Shown in pieces: positions 1-9,436 of a DNA stretch of 64,000 nt (positions within the stretch are counted from its first letter, which is position 1; every line of letters starts with the position of its first letter). Position numbers and translations under genes: made by a program. The stretch is from positions 62,001 through 126,000 of the forward strand of contig WJMH01000010.1 in the NCBI GenBank assembly GCA_014728045.1. Direction: 5' to 3'. This DNA is from Candidatus Omnitrophota bacterium (GTDB lineage: Bacteria > Omnitrophota > Gorgyraeia > Tantalellales > Tantalellaceae). The notes under the pieces are model-generated. The model saw only the letters and a list, made by a program, of their open reading frames with translations. It had not been told where the DNA came from and searched no databases.

Positions 1-153
1 GGGCAGCACACCGGGAAGCCCCAGACAAACCGGGCAGACCTGCGTGTTGGCCTCGGCCCCGAAAGCCGTGCTACAACCGCAAAAAGCCTTGGTCCTTGTG
101 GAAAGCTGAACATGGACTTCAAGCCCTATAACTGTTTCGTAAATATCCGACAT
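1..153 (-). CDS. gatB: Aspartyl/glutamyl-tRNA amidotransferase subunit B, N-terminal part (cut by window edge)
   Basis: Only the first 51 codons are present; the gene runs off the left edge. The translation opens [19 protein letters not shown], the hallmark start of GatB, and continues with the zinc-site cysteines (CGC, then CPVC about 20 residues on). GatB is the kinase/transamidation subunit that converts Glu-tRNA(Gln) or Asp-tRNA(Asn) with ammonia from GatA. The ATG lies two bases after the gatA stop, and an AGGAGG ribosome-binding site sits inside the end of gatA, so gatC-gatA-gatB form one translationally linked operon. Confidence 0.95.
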   Translation of the reverse strand, partial: MSDIYETVIGLEVHVQLSTRTKAFCGCSTAFGAEANTQVCPVCLGLPGVLP

Positions 154-155
154 AT

Positions 156-1610
156 CTATCCGCAACCTCCTGAGAACATCTTGTGATACGCTGTTTCGCT
201 TTCAAAAGCATGTGCAACCTTTATCAAGGCTTCCTCGTCAAAGGGCCGGGCCATCAACTGAAGACCAACGGGCATACCGTTCCGATCTTGGCCGCAGGGA
301 ACGGAAACCGCGGGCAATCCGGCAAGATTCGCCGGGATAGTAAATACATCTGATAAATACATCATGAGGGGATCATCCATGCGTTCGCCTATCTTGAACG
401 CCGTGTTAGGCGCCGTAGGAGTAACGATGCAATCACATTCGGAGAACGCCCTGTCGAAATCCTGGGATAATTTCGTGCGCACCTTCTGAGCTTTAAGATA
501 ATACGCGTCGTAATAACCGCTGCTGAGAGAATATGTCCCAAGAAGTATCCTTCTTTTCGCCTCTTTCCCGAAGCCTTCACTCCTTGAGTTGACATACATA
601 TCTATCAGGTCATCCGACTTCGGGCTTCTATAGCCGTAATGGACCCCGTCGAACCGTGCGAGGTTGGAACTGGCTTCGGCTGGGGCGATTATATAATAAC
701 AGCTAACGGCGTATTTGGTATGGGGCAGTGAAATATCGATTATTTTGGCGCCGAGCCTCTTCAAGACATCCACAGACTCGGTAACGCTCCGTCGGACATC
801 TTCGTCGATGCCTTCTCCCATGTACTCTTCCGGCAGACCGATAGTCATGCCTTTTATCTGTTTGCCCAGACTTTCAGTATACTTGGGAACAGGACTATCA
901 ACGGAAGTGGAGTCATTCGCGTCATAACCGGATATTACTTCTAGCATCCTAGCGCAATCAGAGATGTTTCGGGTTATCGGACCTATCTGGTCCAGGCTGG
1001 AAGCGAAAGCTATAAGCCCGTAACGGGAGACGCGCCCGTAGGTCGGTTTGAACCCCACCACACCACACATCGCGGCCGGTTGCCTTATCGAACCGCCCGT
1101 ATCAGATCCCAGCGCAGCGGCCACTTCGCCACTGGCAACAGATGCTGCGGATCCGCCGCTGGAACCGCCGGGTATCCTGGAAAGGTCCCAAGGGTTTCTG
1201 GTAGGGCCGTAAAAGGATGTTTCGCAGGAAGAACCGAAAGCGAACTCATCCATGTTCGCCCCGGGAAAGAGTAACGCGTTCTCAGCAAGCAGTTTTTCGA
1301 TGACCGTAGCATTGTACGGCGGCCTGAAACCATCCAAAATGTGTGAAGCACACGTGGTAAGCTCGCCTTTTATGCATATATTATCCTTGATAGCTACCGG
1401 CACGGCCCACAGAGCACCTCCTTGAGACCTCTCATCAAGCGAACGGCCCCTGCACACGATCCTCTCCTTGTCCAGTCGGATAAAAGCGTGTATGTCCGGT
1501 TCGATCTGCCTTATCCTGTCAGTAAGAAAACCCGCCGTTTCAGCGACAGGCTCTTCGTGTTCCCTCAGCCACTTATGGTAATGTTCGAAACTGGATAGGA
1601 TGTCCTGCAT
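156..1610 (-). CDS. gatA: Glutamyl-tRNA(Gln) amidotransferase subunit A (amidase)
   Basis: 484 residues, the usual GatA length. GatA hydrolyses glutamine and passes ammonia to GatB for tRNA-dependent Gln/Asn synthesis in the cytoplasm. The amidase-signature Ser-cisSer-Lys triad is visible: Lys75 in PVAIKDN, cis-Ser150 in GGSSGGS and nucleophile Ser174 in TGGSIRQ. The ATG follows the gatC TAA by one base. A complete gatCAB implies that at least one of Gln-tRNA or Asn-tRNA is made by the indirect route. No anomalies are seen; family assignment is secure. Confidence 0.98.
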   Translation of the reverse strand: MQDILSSFEHYHKWLREHEEPVAETAGFLTDRIRQIEPDIHAFIRLDKERIVCRGRSLDERSQGGALWAVPVAIKDNICIKGELTTCASHILDGFRPPYNATVIEKLLAENALLFPGANMDEFAFGSSCETSFYGPTRNPWDLSRIPGGSSGGSAASVASGEVAAALGSDTGGSIRQPAAMCGVVGFKPTYGRVSRYGLIAFASSLDQIGPITRNISDCARMLEVISGYDANDSTSVDSPVPKYTESLGKQIKGMTIGLPEEYMGEGIDEDVRRSVTESVDVLKRLGAKIIDISLPHTKYAVSCYYIIAPAEASSNLARFDGVHYGYRSPKSDDLIDMYVNSRSEGFGKEAKRRILLGTYSLSSGYYDAYYLKAQKVRTKLSQDFDRAFSECDCIVTPTAPNTAFKIGERMDDPLMMYLSDVFTIPANLAGLPAVSVPCGQDRNGMPVGLQLMARPFDEEALIKVAHAFESETAYHKMFSGGCG

Positions 1611-1611
1611 C

Positions 1612-1929
1612 TTATGAACTTTGTATTATACGAGGCACCTTGAAAAAGTTCCCGTGTTTTTCCGGAGCATTACCCAGGAATTCATCCGGAGAAAGGGATT
1701 CTTTCAGCTCATCTTCACGAAAAACGTTCTTCATCGAAGGGAGAACATGGGTCGTGGGCAAAGTGTTGTCAGTATCAACTTCGCCAAGCTGTTCGATATA
1801 ACCTATGATATCCGAAAGCTGGTCCTTGTAACTGGCCGTTTCCGCCTCATCAAGCTCGATCCTGGAAAGAGCCGCCACATAACGGACGGTCTGCTCGGTG
1901 ATCCTTTTTTTACTGACCTTTTTATCCAT
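1612..1929 (-). CDS. gatC: Glutamyl-tRNA(Gln) amidotransferase subunit C
   Basis: 105 residues, typical of GatC, the small chaperone-like subunit that wraps GatA and GatB. Family signatures are the N-terminal helix segment VRYVAALSRIELDE and the later THVLPSMKNVFREDE segment. It is the first gene of gatCAB, 51 bp after rsmA. No good Shine-Dalgarno sequence precedes the ATG, and a promoter-like element ends about ten bases upstream, so transcripts starting there would be almost leaderless. Readthrough from rsmA is the alternative. Confidence 0.95.
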   Translation of the reverse strand: MDKKVSKKRITEQTVRYVAALSRIELDEAETASYKDQLSDIIGYIEQLGEVDTDNTLPTTHVLPSMKNVFREDELKESLSPDEFLGNAPEKHGNFFKVPRIIQSS

Positions 1930-1938
1930 ATTGACCCT

Positions 1939-1967
1939 ACCCTATCATATTAATATATAAAAGTCAA
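1939..1967 (-). promoter_or_regulatory. Possible promoter for gatCAB
   Basis: On the minus strand: TTGACT, a 17-nt spacer ending TGA, then TAGGGT. It fits the promoter pattern seen elsewhere in this window, but the -10 box is poor. The predicted start is only 3-4 nt before the gatC ATG, so use would give a near-leaderless mRNA. Confidence 0.3.
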
Positions 1968-1980
1968 TATAACGTATGTG

Positions 1981-2826
1981 CTATAATAAAGTCCCTACTA
2001 GATCAGATAACCTGGCGTAATCTTCGAGGGAGATAACCTCCGCGCGGCTTGCCGGATCGATCCCGCAAGAGACAAACGCCTCCTGCCATGTGCTTCTTTC
2101 GACCGGGAGAAATGGACCGCTGGAAAGTGAATTCACTGCTTTTTTCCTCCTCTGGGAGAAGGCTTTGCGTATTATTCGGAACATAAGCACCGAATCATTT
2201 ACCCGGACGCTGGGCTCTTCAAGCATTGTGAAAGAAAGTAAACTTGAATTGACCTTGGGCCTGGGAAAAAAACAGTTTTTATTGATCCTGAACAGTTTCT
2301 TGCACCTGGCATAAAACTGAACAAAACAGCTTAAGGAACCGTACTCCTTCGAACCGGGAGATGCTACCATCCTGTTAGCGAGTTCCTCCTGCGTGACCAG
2401 ATAAGCATTTCCCACGCAGATTCTGCTCTCTATCAATTTTTGCACGATGGGCGTGGAAATATAGTACGGGATATTGCCGTAAACGGTCACCTTCCCGGCC
2501 TTGCCCGCCAGAGCGCACAGGTCCGTCTCAAGGACGTCCGCGTTAATGACAGCGATATTATCCTTCTCATCGAAAAGCTCTTTCATTATATCGCATATTT
2601 TCGAGTCCTTTTCCACGGCTATGAGCCGACCGCACATACCAGCCAGCTCGAAGGTCATGATACCGAAACCCGGGCCTATCTCTATGACGGTCGAGTTTTC
2701 CACCAGGGACAGGCTGTTAAGGATCTTCTCTTTCACGTTATTATCAATGAGAAAGTTCTGCCCGAGGGATCTTTTGGGATCGAAACGGTGTTCTCTCCAT
2801 ATCTGTCTTAATTCTTTAAGGTCCAT
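1981..2826 (-). CDS. rsmA: 16S rRNA adenine(1518/1519) dimethyltransferase (KsgA)
   Basis: 281 residues, full KsgA/RsmA length. It dimethylates two adjacent adenines in the 3'-terminal hairpin of 16S rRNA during 30S maturation, using SAM. The N-terminal GQNFLID motif is present, then SAM motif I VIEIGPGFG (about residue 49), the acidic NADVL motif, and the catalytic NIPYYIS motif IV (about residue 118). It begins 17 bp after pdxA in the same operon; the pdxA-ksgA pair is a common bacterial neighbourhood. Confidence 0.97.
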   Translation of the reverse strand: MDLKELRQIWREHRFDPKRSLGQNFLIDNNVKEKILNSLSLVENSTVIEIGPGFGIMTFELAGMCGRLIAVEKDSKICDIMKELFDEKDNIAVINADVLETDLCALAGKAGKVTVYGNIPYYISTPIVQKLIESRICVGNAYLVTQEELANRMVASPGSKEYGSLSCFVQFYARCKKLFRINKNCFFPRPKVNSSLLSFTMLEEPSVRVNDSVLMFRIIRKAFSQRRKKAVNSLSSGPFLPVERSTWQEAFVSCGIDPASRAEVISLEDYARLSDLVGTLL

Positions 2827-2843
2827 TTTTCCGGGAAAATGCT

Positions 2844-3866
2844 CTAGGCGGTACTTATCGCGCGGACTGCGAGCCGGATCGCCTGTTCCATTGAAGAAGA
2901 ACTGGCCTGATCCTTGCCGGCTATGTCGAACGCGGTCCCGTGGTCCGGTGAAGTTCTCACGTGCCCCAGACCCAGCGTCATGTTGACCCCGTTATCAAAA
3001 TCAACCATCTTAAAAGGGGAAAGACCCTGGTCATGGTACATTGATACGACGATATCGACTTTTTTCTGCAGCGCTTTATAAAAAACCACGTCAGCCGATA
3101 CGGGGCCTTCGATATTCTCGTAAAATTTACGGGCCCTCTCAACAGCGGGCGCGATCACGTCTATCTCTTCGGTGCCTATCTTGCCACCTTCCCCGCAGTG
3201 CGGGTTCAGAGCTGCAACAGCGATCTTTGCATCCTCGCCGCCAGTGATCATGCGTCTGTTCGATGCGACCTGCTCCAAGGTGTCGGCGATAAGGTCGACT
3301 GAAAGCGCTGACGCCACTTCCCTGAGTGGTATATGTCTTGTTACGGGTACCACCCGCAGGGTTTCACCGACCAGCACCATGGTAACCAGAGCGGACCCGT
3401 AAGCCTTCTGAAGATGCTCGGTATGCCCCACGAAACCGGGATGTATTTCGGCGATCTTTTCCTTGTTGACCGGGGCTGTCACCAGCGCCTTCGGGGTCTC
3501 GGCGGAACTTCTTCTCATAATATCCACTGCCGCATCCAGACAGCTGAGGGTTTTTTCGGCTCCCCCCCTCGTCGGTTGACCATATCGCGAATTGGCCAGA
3601 GGCGGACCCGGATCTATTATGTTGACGGCCTCTTCGTCCGGATCGGCCTGGCTTTCGGTGTTTTCCAGTTTTCTTAATCTGAACGAGCCTCTACCGAACG
3701 TCTCAGCGGCCCGCGCCATGACATCCATGTCACCGAACACTATAAAAACAGCAAGCCCTTTGAGAGCAGGGCTTGCCATTGATTTTGCTATGACCTCAGG
3801 TCCGATGCCCGAGGGATCCCCCATGGTAATGAATATCTGGGGCTTATTTGTAGGAGATATAAGCAT
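2844..3866 (-). CDS. pdxA: 4-hydroxythreonine-4-phosphate dehydrogenase
   Basis: 340 residues. PdxA oxidises 4-phosphohydroxy-L-threonine in the DXP-dependent route to pyridoxal phosphate, so the organism probably makes vitamin B6 by that route (PdxJ is not in this window). Visible signatures are MGDPSGIGPEV near the start, the metal-ligand contexts GHTEHL and NPHCGEGG, and the HDQGLSPFKM segment. The start overlaps the end of the upstream SurA-like gene by 23 bp; moving it downstream would cut into the PQIFITMGDPSG strand, so the overlap looks real. Confidence 0.95.
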   Translation of the reverse strand: MLISPTNKPQIFITMGDPSGIGPEVIAKSMASPALKGLAVFIVFGDMDVMARAAETFGRGSFRLRKLENTESQADPDEEAVNIIDPGPPLANSRYGQPTRGGAEKTLSCLDAAVDIMRRSSAETPKALVTAPVNKEKIAEIHPGFVGHTEHLQKAYGSALVTMVLVGETLRVVPVTRHIPLREVASALSVDLIADTLEQVASNRRMITGGEDAKIAVAALNPHCGEGGKIGTEEIDVIAPAVERARKFYENIEGPVSADVVFYKALQKKVDIVVSMYHDQGLSPFKMVDFDNGVNMTLGLGHVRTSPDHGTAFDIAGKDQASSSSMEQAIRLAVRAISTA

Positions 3867-4809
3867 CTTTTCGTTTTTCTTCGAGCCATTTTACAAGCTC
3901 TTCCTGGAACCTCTTGCCGTAAAGCTGCTGCCTTAGGAAATCGCTTACTTCATCGAACTCGAGCGGACGGGATTCTCTTACTTCCTCAACAAGGAAAACG
4001 TGATATCCCACCGGGCTTTCGATCATTCTGGACCTTTCGTTCTCCCCAAGGGAAAAGATGGCTTCGTCTATCTCCGGCAGGGTCTGTCCCTTTGGAACAT
4101 ATCCCATATCGCCACCGTTCTGCGCATAAGGTCCTTCTGAGACCTCTTTGGCCATATCAGCGAAATCCTTACCTTCATCAAGCTGCTCTATGATACCTTT
4201 CATCTTCTGCCTGCCTGACTCGTCACCGGCAACATCCTTTTTGCGTATCATTATACTTCTCACTTTAGCCGCTTCAGGCGCTATGAGCTTGTCCCTGTTC
4301 TTTGTATAAAGCTCCTGAAGGTCCCCGGGAGTTATCACTATCTTCGAGGCGACCTCTTTTTCAACGAGTTTCTGGGCAAGCATTTGGTCGCGGATCTCTT
4401 TCTTGAACTCGGTAAGATTAGTCCCTTTATCGTCAAGAGCCTGAAGAAACTCTTCTTCAGAGGCGTAATATTCCTTGACTGTATCTATGCGGTCCTGGAC
4501 TTCATCCTCGTCCACTTTGATCTTGTCTTTTTTCGCAAGGCTGACAGCGAGTTTTGAGTTGATGAGCTGCTCAAGAAGTCCCTTGCGCGCGGCTTCTACG
4601 CGCCTCTCGAGTTCCGCGCCCTTAAAATTAGCTTCGTAACTGCGCTTGACCGGGATGAACATCCTGTCGAACTCCCTTTGTGTTACTACTTCATCGTTGA
4701 CAACAACGATGACCTTATCGACCACCGCATCGGCAGTAGCGCAAAGCGCGACGGCGAATATGCCGAAAACGGCTGTTCTCAGATATTTTAACAGTTCAGC
4801 CAATTGCAT
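3844..4809 (-). CDS. SurA-like periplasmic peptidyl-prolyl isomerase / chaperone
   Basis: 321 residues. A hydrophobic N-terminal segment (about residues 10-27, ending ATADA) is a probable signal peptide. It is followed by a SurA-type N-terminal helical domain (VVVNDEVVTQREFDR) and one parvulin domain (about residues 180-285) with GGDMGYVPKG and SPVGYHVFLVEE. It probably chaperones outer-membrane proteins in the periplasm. E. coli SurA has two parvulin domains; this has one. The ATG has a strong AAGGAGG five bases upstream. It follows another PpiC-type gene by 21 bp, so two foldases are made together. Confidence 0.88.
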   Translation of the reverse strand: MQLAELLKYLRTAVFGIFAVALCATADAVVDKVIVVVNDEVVTQREFDRMFIPVKRSYEANFKGAELERRVEAARKGLLEQLINSKLAVSLAKKDKIKVDEDEVQDRIDTVKEYYASEEEFLQALDDKGTNLTEFKKEIRDQMLAQKLVEKEVASKIVITPGDLQELYTKNRDKLIAPEAAKVRSIMIRKKDVAGDESGRQKMKGIIEQLDEGKDFADMAKEVSEGPYAQNGGDMGYVPKGQTLPEIDEAIFSLGENERSRMIESPVGYHVFLVEEVRESRPLEFDEVSDFLRQQLYGKRFQEELVKWLEEKRKDAYISYK

Positions 4810-4830
4810 AACGTCCTCCTTTAATAGGTT

Positions 4831-5709
4831 TTATTCTGTTCGTACGTCGCCTTCTGTCGTGTAATCACCGGCCAGGGCCTCCTCGTTAATCTTTATGCTG
4901 GTCTTCTCCCTGAGCTCGGTCATTAGTTCATTGAATCTCTGCTGCTTCTCGATAGTTCTCAACTTTGAGATAATATCATCCTTCACCTGGTCAAGCGGCC
5001 TTAGTTCGGGCGGTTTCCTGTCGGTGAGCTTTATTATGTGGTACCCCAGCTTTGTCTTTACCACCCCGCTCACCTCGCCAACATCCAGCTCTGCGCAGGC
5101 CTGTTCGAACTTCGGCATCAACTGTCCCTTGGGGAAATAACCGATATCGCCTCCTCTCTGGGCTGTAGGGTCCACCGATTTGGCCCTGGCGATAGCCTCG
5201 AAATCCTCACCCGAAGCTATACGAGCGCGTATCGCTTCGGCTTCAGCCTCGGATGGAACGAGTATGTGTGATACTCTCATTATCTCCGGAGTCATGTATT
5301 TGTCATTATTGGTGTTGTAGAATTCCAGTATCTCTTCATCTGTGACCTCTATCGGGTCTTCTACTCGATCTTTCAGGAGCCTTGCTATGAGTATCTTCTC
5401 TTTGGCCCGTTGAATGACTTCCTGGACGTCCTTCTCCTTGGCAAGTCCCGATCTGACCGCTTCCTGGTACAACAGCTTGTCATTGATTATCTCTTCAAGG
5501 AACTCATCTTTGCGTTTTTGTACTATCTGGCGGTATCTTGGCGGAAGGTTGGATATCCTTTCGTTGAGATCATCAAGGGTTATTTCAGAGGAACCTATAC
5601 TGGCTATTACAGTCCCCTTTTCGGACCCACCGGTGCATCCTGAGAAACAAAACGCTAAACACGACAAAAGAACCGCCGATATGGATATGGAATATTTATT
5701 TATAAGCAT
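4831..5709 (-). CDS. PpiC/parvulin-type peptidyl-prolyl isomerase lipoprotein
   Basis: 292 residues. The N-terminus is a lipoprotein signal: hydrophobic stretch SAVLLSCLAFCFSGC with Cys25 as the probable lipidated residue (Phe at -3 is not the commonest). A SurA-N-like helical region contains repeated EEI/NDK motifs, followed by a parvulin domain (about residues 145-235) with VSHILVPSE, GGDIGYFPKGQ and KLGYHIIKLTD. It likely acts at the periplasmic face of a membrane. It is the first gene after a good promoter and heads the run to gatB. There is no obvious ribosome-binding site. PrsA or PpiD relatives are the alternatives. Confidence 0.88.
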   Translation of the reverse strand: MLINKYSISISAVLLSCLAFCFSGCTGGSEKGTVIASIGSSEITLDDLNERISNLPPRYRQIVQKRKDEFLEEIINDKLLYQEAVRSGLAKEKDVQEVIQRAKEKILIARLLKDRVEDPIEVTDEEILEFYNTNNDKYMTPEIMRVSHILVPSEAEAEAIRARIASGEDFEAIARAKSVDPTAQRGGDIGYFPKGQLMPKFEQACAELDVGEVSGVVKTKLGYHIIKLTDRKPPELRPLDQVKDDIISKLRTIEKQQRFNELMTELREKTSIKINEEALAGDYTTEGDVRTE

Positions 5710-5742
5710 AATTATGGTTTTACCCGGTCAGTTACATTGATT

Positions 5743-5771
5743 ATGATATCAGAATAAGGTTAAGCCTTCAA
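5743..5771 (-). promoter_or_regulatory. Sigma70-type promoter for the ppiC-surA-like-pdxA-rsmA run
   Basis: Minus strand: TTGAAG, 17-nt spacer ending TGA (extended -10), TATCAT. It lies in the 68-bp gap after mfd and gives a leader of about 25 nt before the lipoprotein ATG. Confidence 0.6.
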
Positions 5772-5777
5772 GCAGAT

Positions 5778-7697
5778 TTAACCGGCACCTCCGGGTTCGT
5801 AGGTATATCCCTTGTTCTTCAGATGCGTTATCTCCTCCTTGAGCAGCCGGCAGTAAAGGTCAAATCCCACCTGGTCTATGAACCCGCTCTGCTCGACGCC
5901 CAGGATGTTCCCAGCTCCTCTCATTTCCAAATCCCTCATGGCTATCTTGAAGCCCGAACCGAGCTGCTGATATTTCTTTATGGCGTTGAGCCTTGTCTGC
6001 ACTTCGTGGGTCAAGGTAGAAAGGTCTTTGACGACAAGATAAGCGTAAGCCTTGCGATCGAACCGGCCGATGCGGCCTTTCAGCTGGTAAAGGTCTGCCA
6101 GACCGAACTTGTCGGCATTATCGATTATCATGGTATTGGCGTTCGGTATATCAATTCCCGATTCGATGATAGTGGTACACACCAGAACGTCTATTTCACC
6201 TTTTATGAATTTGAGCATAGTCTGCTCGAGAGTACGGGAGCTCATCTGTCCATGGGCCACGACAAGTTCGGCCTCGGGAACCAGCCTGCTGACATCGGAA
6301 GCTACCTTATCTACCGTATCCACCCTGTTATGCACGTAATAGGCCTGCCCTCCTCTTTTCAGCTCCCTTTTAAGCGCGTCGCGTATGATCTTCTTGTCGT
6401 AACTTACCACTTCGGTCTCCACAGGTATCCTCTCAAGAGGCGGAGTTTCGATAACAGAGATATCCTTGCCGCCCATGAGCGCAAGATACAGCGTTCTGGG
6501 TATCGGGGTCGCCGTGAGAGTGAGTATGTCAACATCGACCCTCATGCGTTTTATCTTATCCTTGTGCTTTACGCCGAACCTCTGTTCTTCGTCGATTATA
6601 AGAAGACCCAGGTCCTTGAACTTGACATCCGGCGAAAGAAGCCTGTGAGTGCCGATGATAACATCTATCCTGCCCTCGCTGAGGTTATTGACGATACGCG
6701 TCTGTTCCGCCTGGGTCCTGAACCGGTTGAGCATCTCTATATTGACCGGGTAACCTTTGCATCTTCTTGAAAAAGTGTTCATGTGCTGCTCGGCAAGGAT
6801 GGTGGTGGGAACAAGGAATGCGACCTGCTTGTTGTCCATTACAGCCTTGAAAGCAGCCCTGAAAGCGACCTCAGTCTTACCGTAGCCGACATCACCGCAT
6901 AAAAGACGGTCCATGGGCCTGGGGCTTTCCATGTCGCGTTTGACGTCCCTGGTGGCTTTAAGCTGGTCGGGCGTCTCTTTATAGGGGAAAGCTTCCTCCA
7001 CTTCCTGCTGCCAGTCGGTATCCTTGCTGAATACGTATCCGGTTGCGCTTTCCCTTTTCGCCTGCAGGTTCAAAAGGTCCTTTGCCCTCCTGGCGGCGCC
7101 CCTTGTGGCCTTTTTCTTGGCAGCGGCCCAGCCCTTGCCCCTTAAGAGGTTAAGCCTCGGCGGTCGGCGGTGAAAGGAAATATACCTCTGAAGCTTGTGG
7201 AGTTCGCTGTTCTTTACGTAAAGCTTGTCACCGTCGCGGTATTCCAGAACGAAATAGTCCCGGAACTTGCCGTCGCGCCTCATCCGCTGCATGCCCAGAT
7301 ATTTGCCTATCCCGTAATCGATGTGAACCACGAAATCACCCGGTTCGATATCCACGAAGGAATCGATGGGCTGTTCGGCCATCTCTATGGGCTCCTTTTT
7401 CACCCTTGTCTTCCTGAGTACGCCCACGGGAAGTATTATGACACCCTTGTGCTCGGTGATGGTCTTGAATGAGACAAGGTCCACGCTTTTAATGGACCTC
7501 ACCTTGCCTTCGGTAAGGTCTACCCTCACCGGATACTCGAAGGTTACCGGGTATATGACGAATATCTCCCCCACGGCGCTGTAGTCCCCCTCAGTGGACA
7601 CCTTCCGGCATCGGGTATAGCCGTAGTTGTCCAAAAGACGCACCACTTCCCCAGGATCGACAGTTTCATTGACGTAGAATTTAAGGGAATCGAACAT
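5778..7697 (-). CDS. mfd: Minimal Mfd-like transcription-repair coupling translocase lacking the UvrA-binding and C-terminal domains
   Basis: 639 residues against about 1,150 for normal Mfd. Domains in order: a remnant of the UvrB-homology region (residues 10-95), the RNA-polymerase interaction domain (about 110-175, starting IDSFVDIEPGDFVVHIDYG), RecG-like translocase lobes with Walker A GDVGYGKT (268-275), DEEQ box (369-372) and TATPIPRT, then the TRG motif RDLEMRGAGNILG. The protein stops just after TRG, so the C-terminal D7 regulatory domain is missing, as is the UvrA-binding D2 fold. A TAA in the same frame six codons upstream rules out a longer N-terminus. It probably dislodges stalled RNA polymerase but may not recruit UvrA. 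The 44 bp after argS show no promoter. Confidence 0.9.
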   Translation of the reverse strand: MFDSLKFYVNETVDPGEVVRLLDNYGYTRCRKVSTEGDYSAVGEIFVIYPVTFEYPVRVDLTEGKVRSIKSVDLVSFKTITEHKGVIILPVGVLRKTRVKKEPIEMAEQPIDSFVDIEPGDFVVHIDYGIGKYLGMQRMRRDGKFRDYFVLEYRDGDKLYVKNSELHKLQRYISFHRRPPRLNLLRGKGWAAAKKKATRGAARRAKDLLNLQAKRESATGYVFSKDTDWQQEVEEAFPYKETPDQLKATRDVKRDMESPRPMDRLLCGDVGYGKTEVAFRAAFKAVMDNKQVAFLVPTTILAEQHMNTFSRRCKGYPVNIEMLNRFRTQAEQTRIVNNLSEGRIDVIIGTHRLLSPDVKFKDLGLLIIDEEQRFGVKHKDKIKRMRVDVDILTLTATPIPRTLYLALMGGKDISVIETPPLERIPVETEVVSYDKKIIRDALKRELKRGGQAYYVHNRVDTVDKVASDVSRLVPEAELVVAHGQMSSRTLEQTMLKFIKGEIDVLVCTTIIESGIDIPNANTMIIDNADKFGLADLYQLKGRIGRFDRKAYAYLVVKDLSTLTHEVQTRLNAIKKYQQLGSGFKIAMRDLEMRGAGNILGVEQSGFIDQVGFDLYCRLLKEEITHLKNKGYTYEPGGAG

Positions 7698-7741
7698 ATA
7701 AAATGGTTCCGTTTAGAAAGGCCAGGGAATAATTAAGTTCC

Positions 7742-9436
7742 TCACATCTTCTCAGGAAGAGCGATATCCAGAAGACCGAGCCCGTTAGCAAGGACTATCT
7801 GGACGCATTCAACGAGTATTAACCTCGCCTTGGAAAGCTCTTCGTCATCGGAGACCACACGGCACTCGGTATAAAAAGAATGGAAACTGCGCGCCAGCTC
7901 GTTGAGATAAACTATCAGGCGGTTCGGCTCAAGCGCCTCGCAGCTCGCCTTGACCGCGAACGGAAACTCGCCGAGCTTGCGCATGAGAGCCCTTTCCTGC
8001 TTTTCCTTAAGCAGTTCCAATTGAGTGCTCTCGAAGGACAGCTCCGGCAGTTTCTCTTCACGATGTTTCTTTATGCTGCAGATCCTCGCGTGCGCGTACT
8101 GCATATAGAAGACGGGGTTATCCGCCGATTCCTTTTTAGCCAGCTCAATATCAAAATCGAGATGGCTGTCAAGCCGCCTGGAAAGAAAGAAAAAACGCGT
8201 AACGTCCTTTCCTATCTCCTGGAGTATCTCCCGCAGGCTTATGAATTCGCCCTTGCGGGTCGACATCGAAACGGCCTCGCCGCCCCTCAAGAGGGTGACA
8301 AGCTGGACTATCAGTATGTCCAGGCTGGATCTGTCATGCCCCAGAGCCTGAACGGCCGCTTTCATGCGTTTTATGTATCCGTGGTGATCAGGGCCCAATA
8401 GATCTATGAGCTTTGTGTAGCCACGGCTGTATTTATCCATGTGATACGCTATGTCGGGTGCCAGGTACGTATAAGAGCCGTCACTTTTGACAACGACCCT
8501 GTCCTTGTCATCGCCCAGCCGGCTTGAAGCGAACCATCTGGCCCCCTCACTGTCATATATATATCCTTTTTCCTCAAGGAGCGAAAGGGCCTGTTCGACC
8601 TCTTTACGCTCTTCTATCCCGGCCTGGCTGGTCCATGTATCAAAGCTCACTCCGAAATCCTCAAGGTCCTTCTCGATAAGGCCCATCATGTATTTTACCG
8701 CGTGATCCTGGAAGAACCGGTCAGTCTGCCGATCATCTCCGAGCATGGCCTCGCCCTTTTGCTCCTTTATCTCTCTGGCGATATCGATGATGTAATCACC
8801 CATATAACCGTCCTCAGGCATATCCTCTTGCCTGCCGCACAGGTTCCGGTAGCGAACCTTGACGGATTCCCCGAGAAGGCGTATCTGCCTGCCGTAATCG
8901 TTCAGATAGTATTCATTTGTTACTTGATACCCCATGAAACGGAGTATCCTGGAAAGCGCGTCGCCTATCGCAGCTTGGCGGCCGTGGGCTATTGTCAGGG
9001 GTCCGGTGGGATTGGCGCTTACGAATTCAAGGTTGACGTGCTGGCCATGCCCCTCGTCGCTTCTTCCGAAGTCTTCCCTCTGCTGTTCGATATTGACAAG
9101 GAGTTTGTGGAAATAGTCTTCCGAAAAGCGGAGATTTATGAACCCTCCGGCAAGCGCCACTTCACCGATAAATTCTGATATGCCGTCTTTCCGGCTCTGC
9201 TGTTCGAACTCGCCAATTATCCCCTTGCCCAGCTGGGCAGGGTTCATGCCCGCCCGGGAAGCCAGGCGCATGGCTACATTGGAAGTGAGATCACCATGCT
9301 TAATATCACGTGTAAGCTGGAGGGCAACATCCGTTTCTTCCGGGAAATCTTTATCTGGTAGGTTTTTCTGGAAATAATTCCGGCATGCCTTAAAAAGAGC
9401 TTCGGCTATTCTTCTGGAGAGGTCTTTACCAAGCAT
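7742..9436 (-). CDS. argS: Arginyl-tRNA synthetase
   Basis: 564 residues, full length. A class I synthetase charging tRNA-Arg. The HIGH-like motif appears in the FVSANPTGPLTIAHGRQ segment (about residue 130), and the KMSKS region has the ArgS form VSMSTRKGEF (about residue 390), as in many ArgS proteins. The N-terminal Add1-like domain and C-terminal DALR anticodon-binding domain (ending GLGLLDIALPEKM) are intact. The ATG lies inside rsfS, a 31-bp overlap that suggests coupled translation. Confidence 0.97.
   Translation of the reverse strand: MLGKDLSRRIAEALFKACRNYFQKNLPDKDFPEETDVALQLTRDIKHGDLTSNVAMRLASRAGMNPAQLGKGIIGEFEQQSRKDGISEFIGEVALAGGFINLRFSEDYFHKLLVNIEQQREDFGRSDEGHGQHVNLEFVSANPTGPLTIAHGRQAAIGDALSRILRFMGYQVTNEYYLNDYGRQIRLLGESVKVRYRNLCGRQEDMPEDGYMGDYIIDIAREIKEQKGEAMLGDDRQTDRFFQDHAVKYMMGLIEKDLEDFGVSFDTWTSQAGIEERKEVEQALSLLEEKGYIYDSEGARWFASSRLGDDKDRVVVKSDGSYTYLAPDIAYHMDKYSRGYTKLIDLLGPDHHGYIKRMKAAVQALGHDRSSLDILIVQLVTLLRGGEAVSMSTRKGEFISLREILQEIGKDVTRFFFLSRRLDSHLDFDIELAKKESADNPVFYMQYAHARICSIKKHREEKLPELSFESTQLELLKEKQERALMRKLGEFPFAVKASCEALEPNRLIVYLNELARSFHSFYTECRVVSDDEELSKARLILVECVQIVLANGLGLLDIALPEKM

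Noticed and set aside
5823-6770. Plus-strand open frame of 315 codons
   Set aside because: It lies antisense to the conserved mfd translocase domain, has no family motifs, and its length reflects codon bias of the minus-strand gene.
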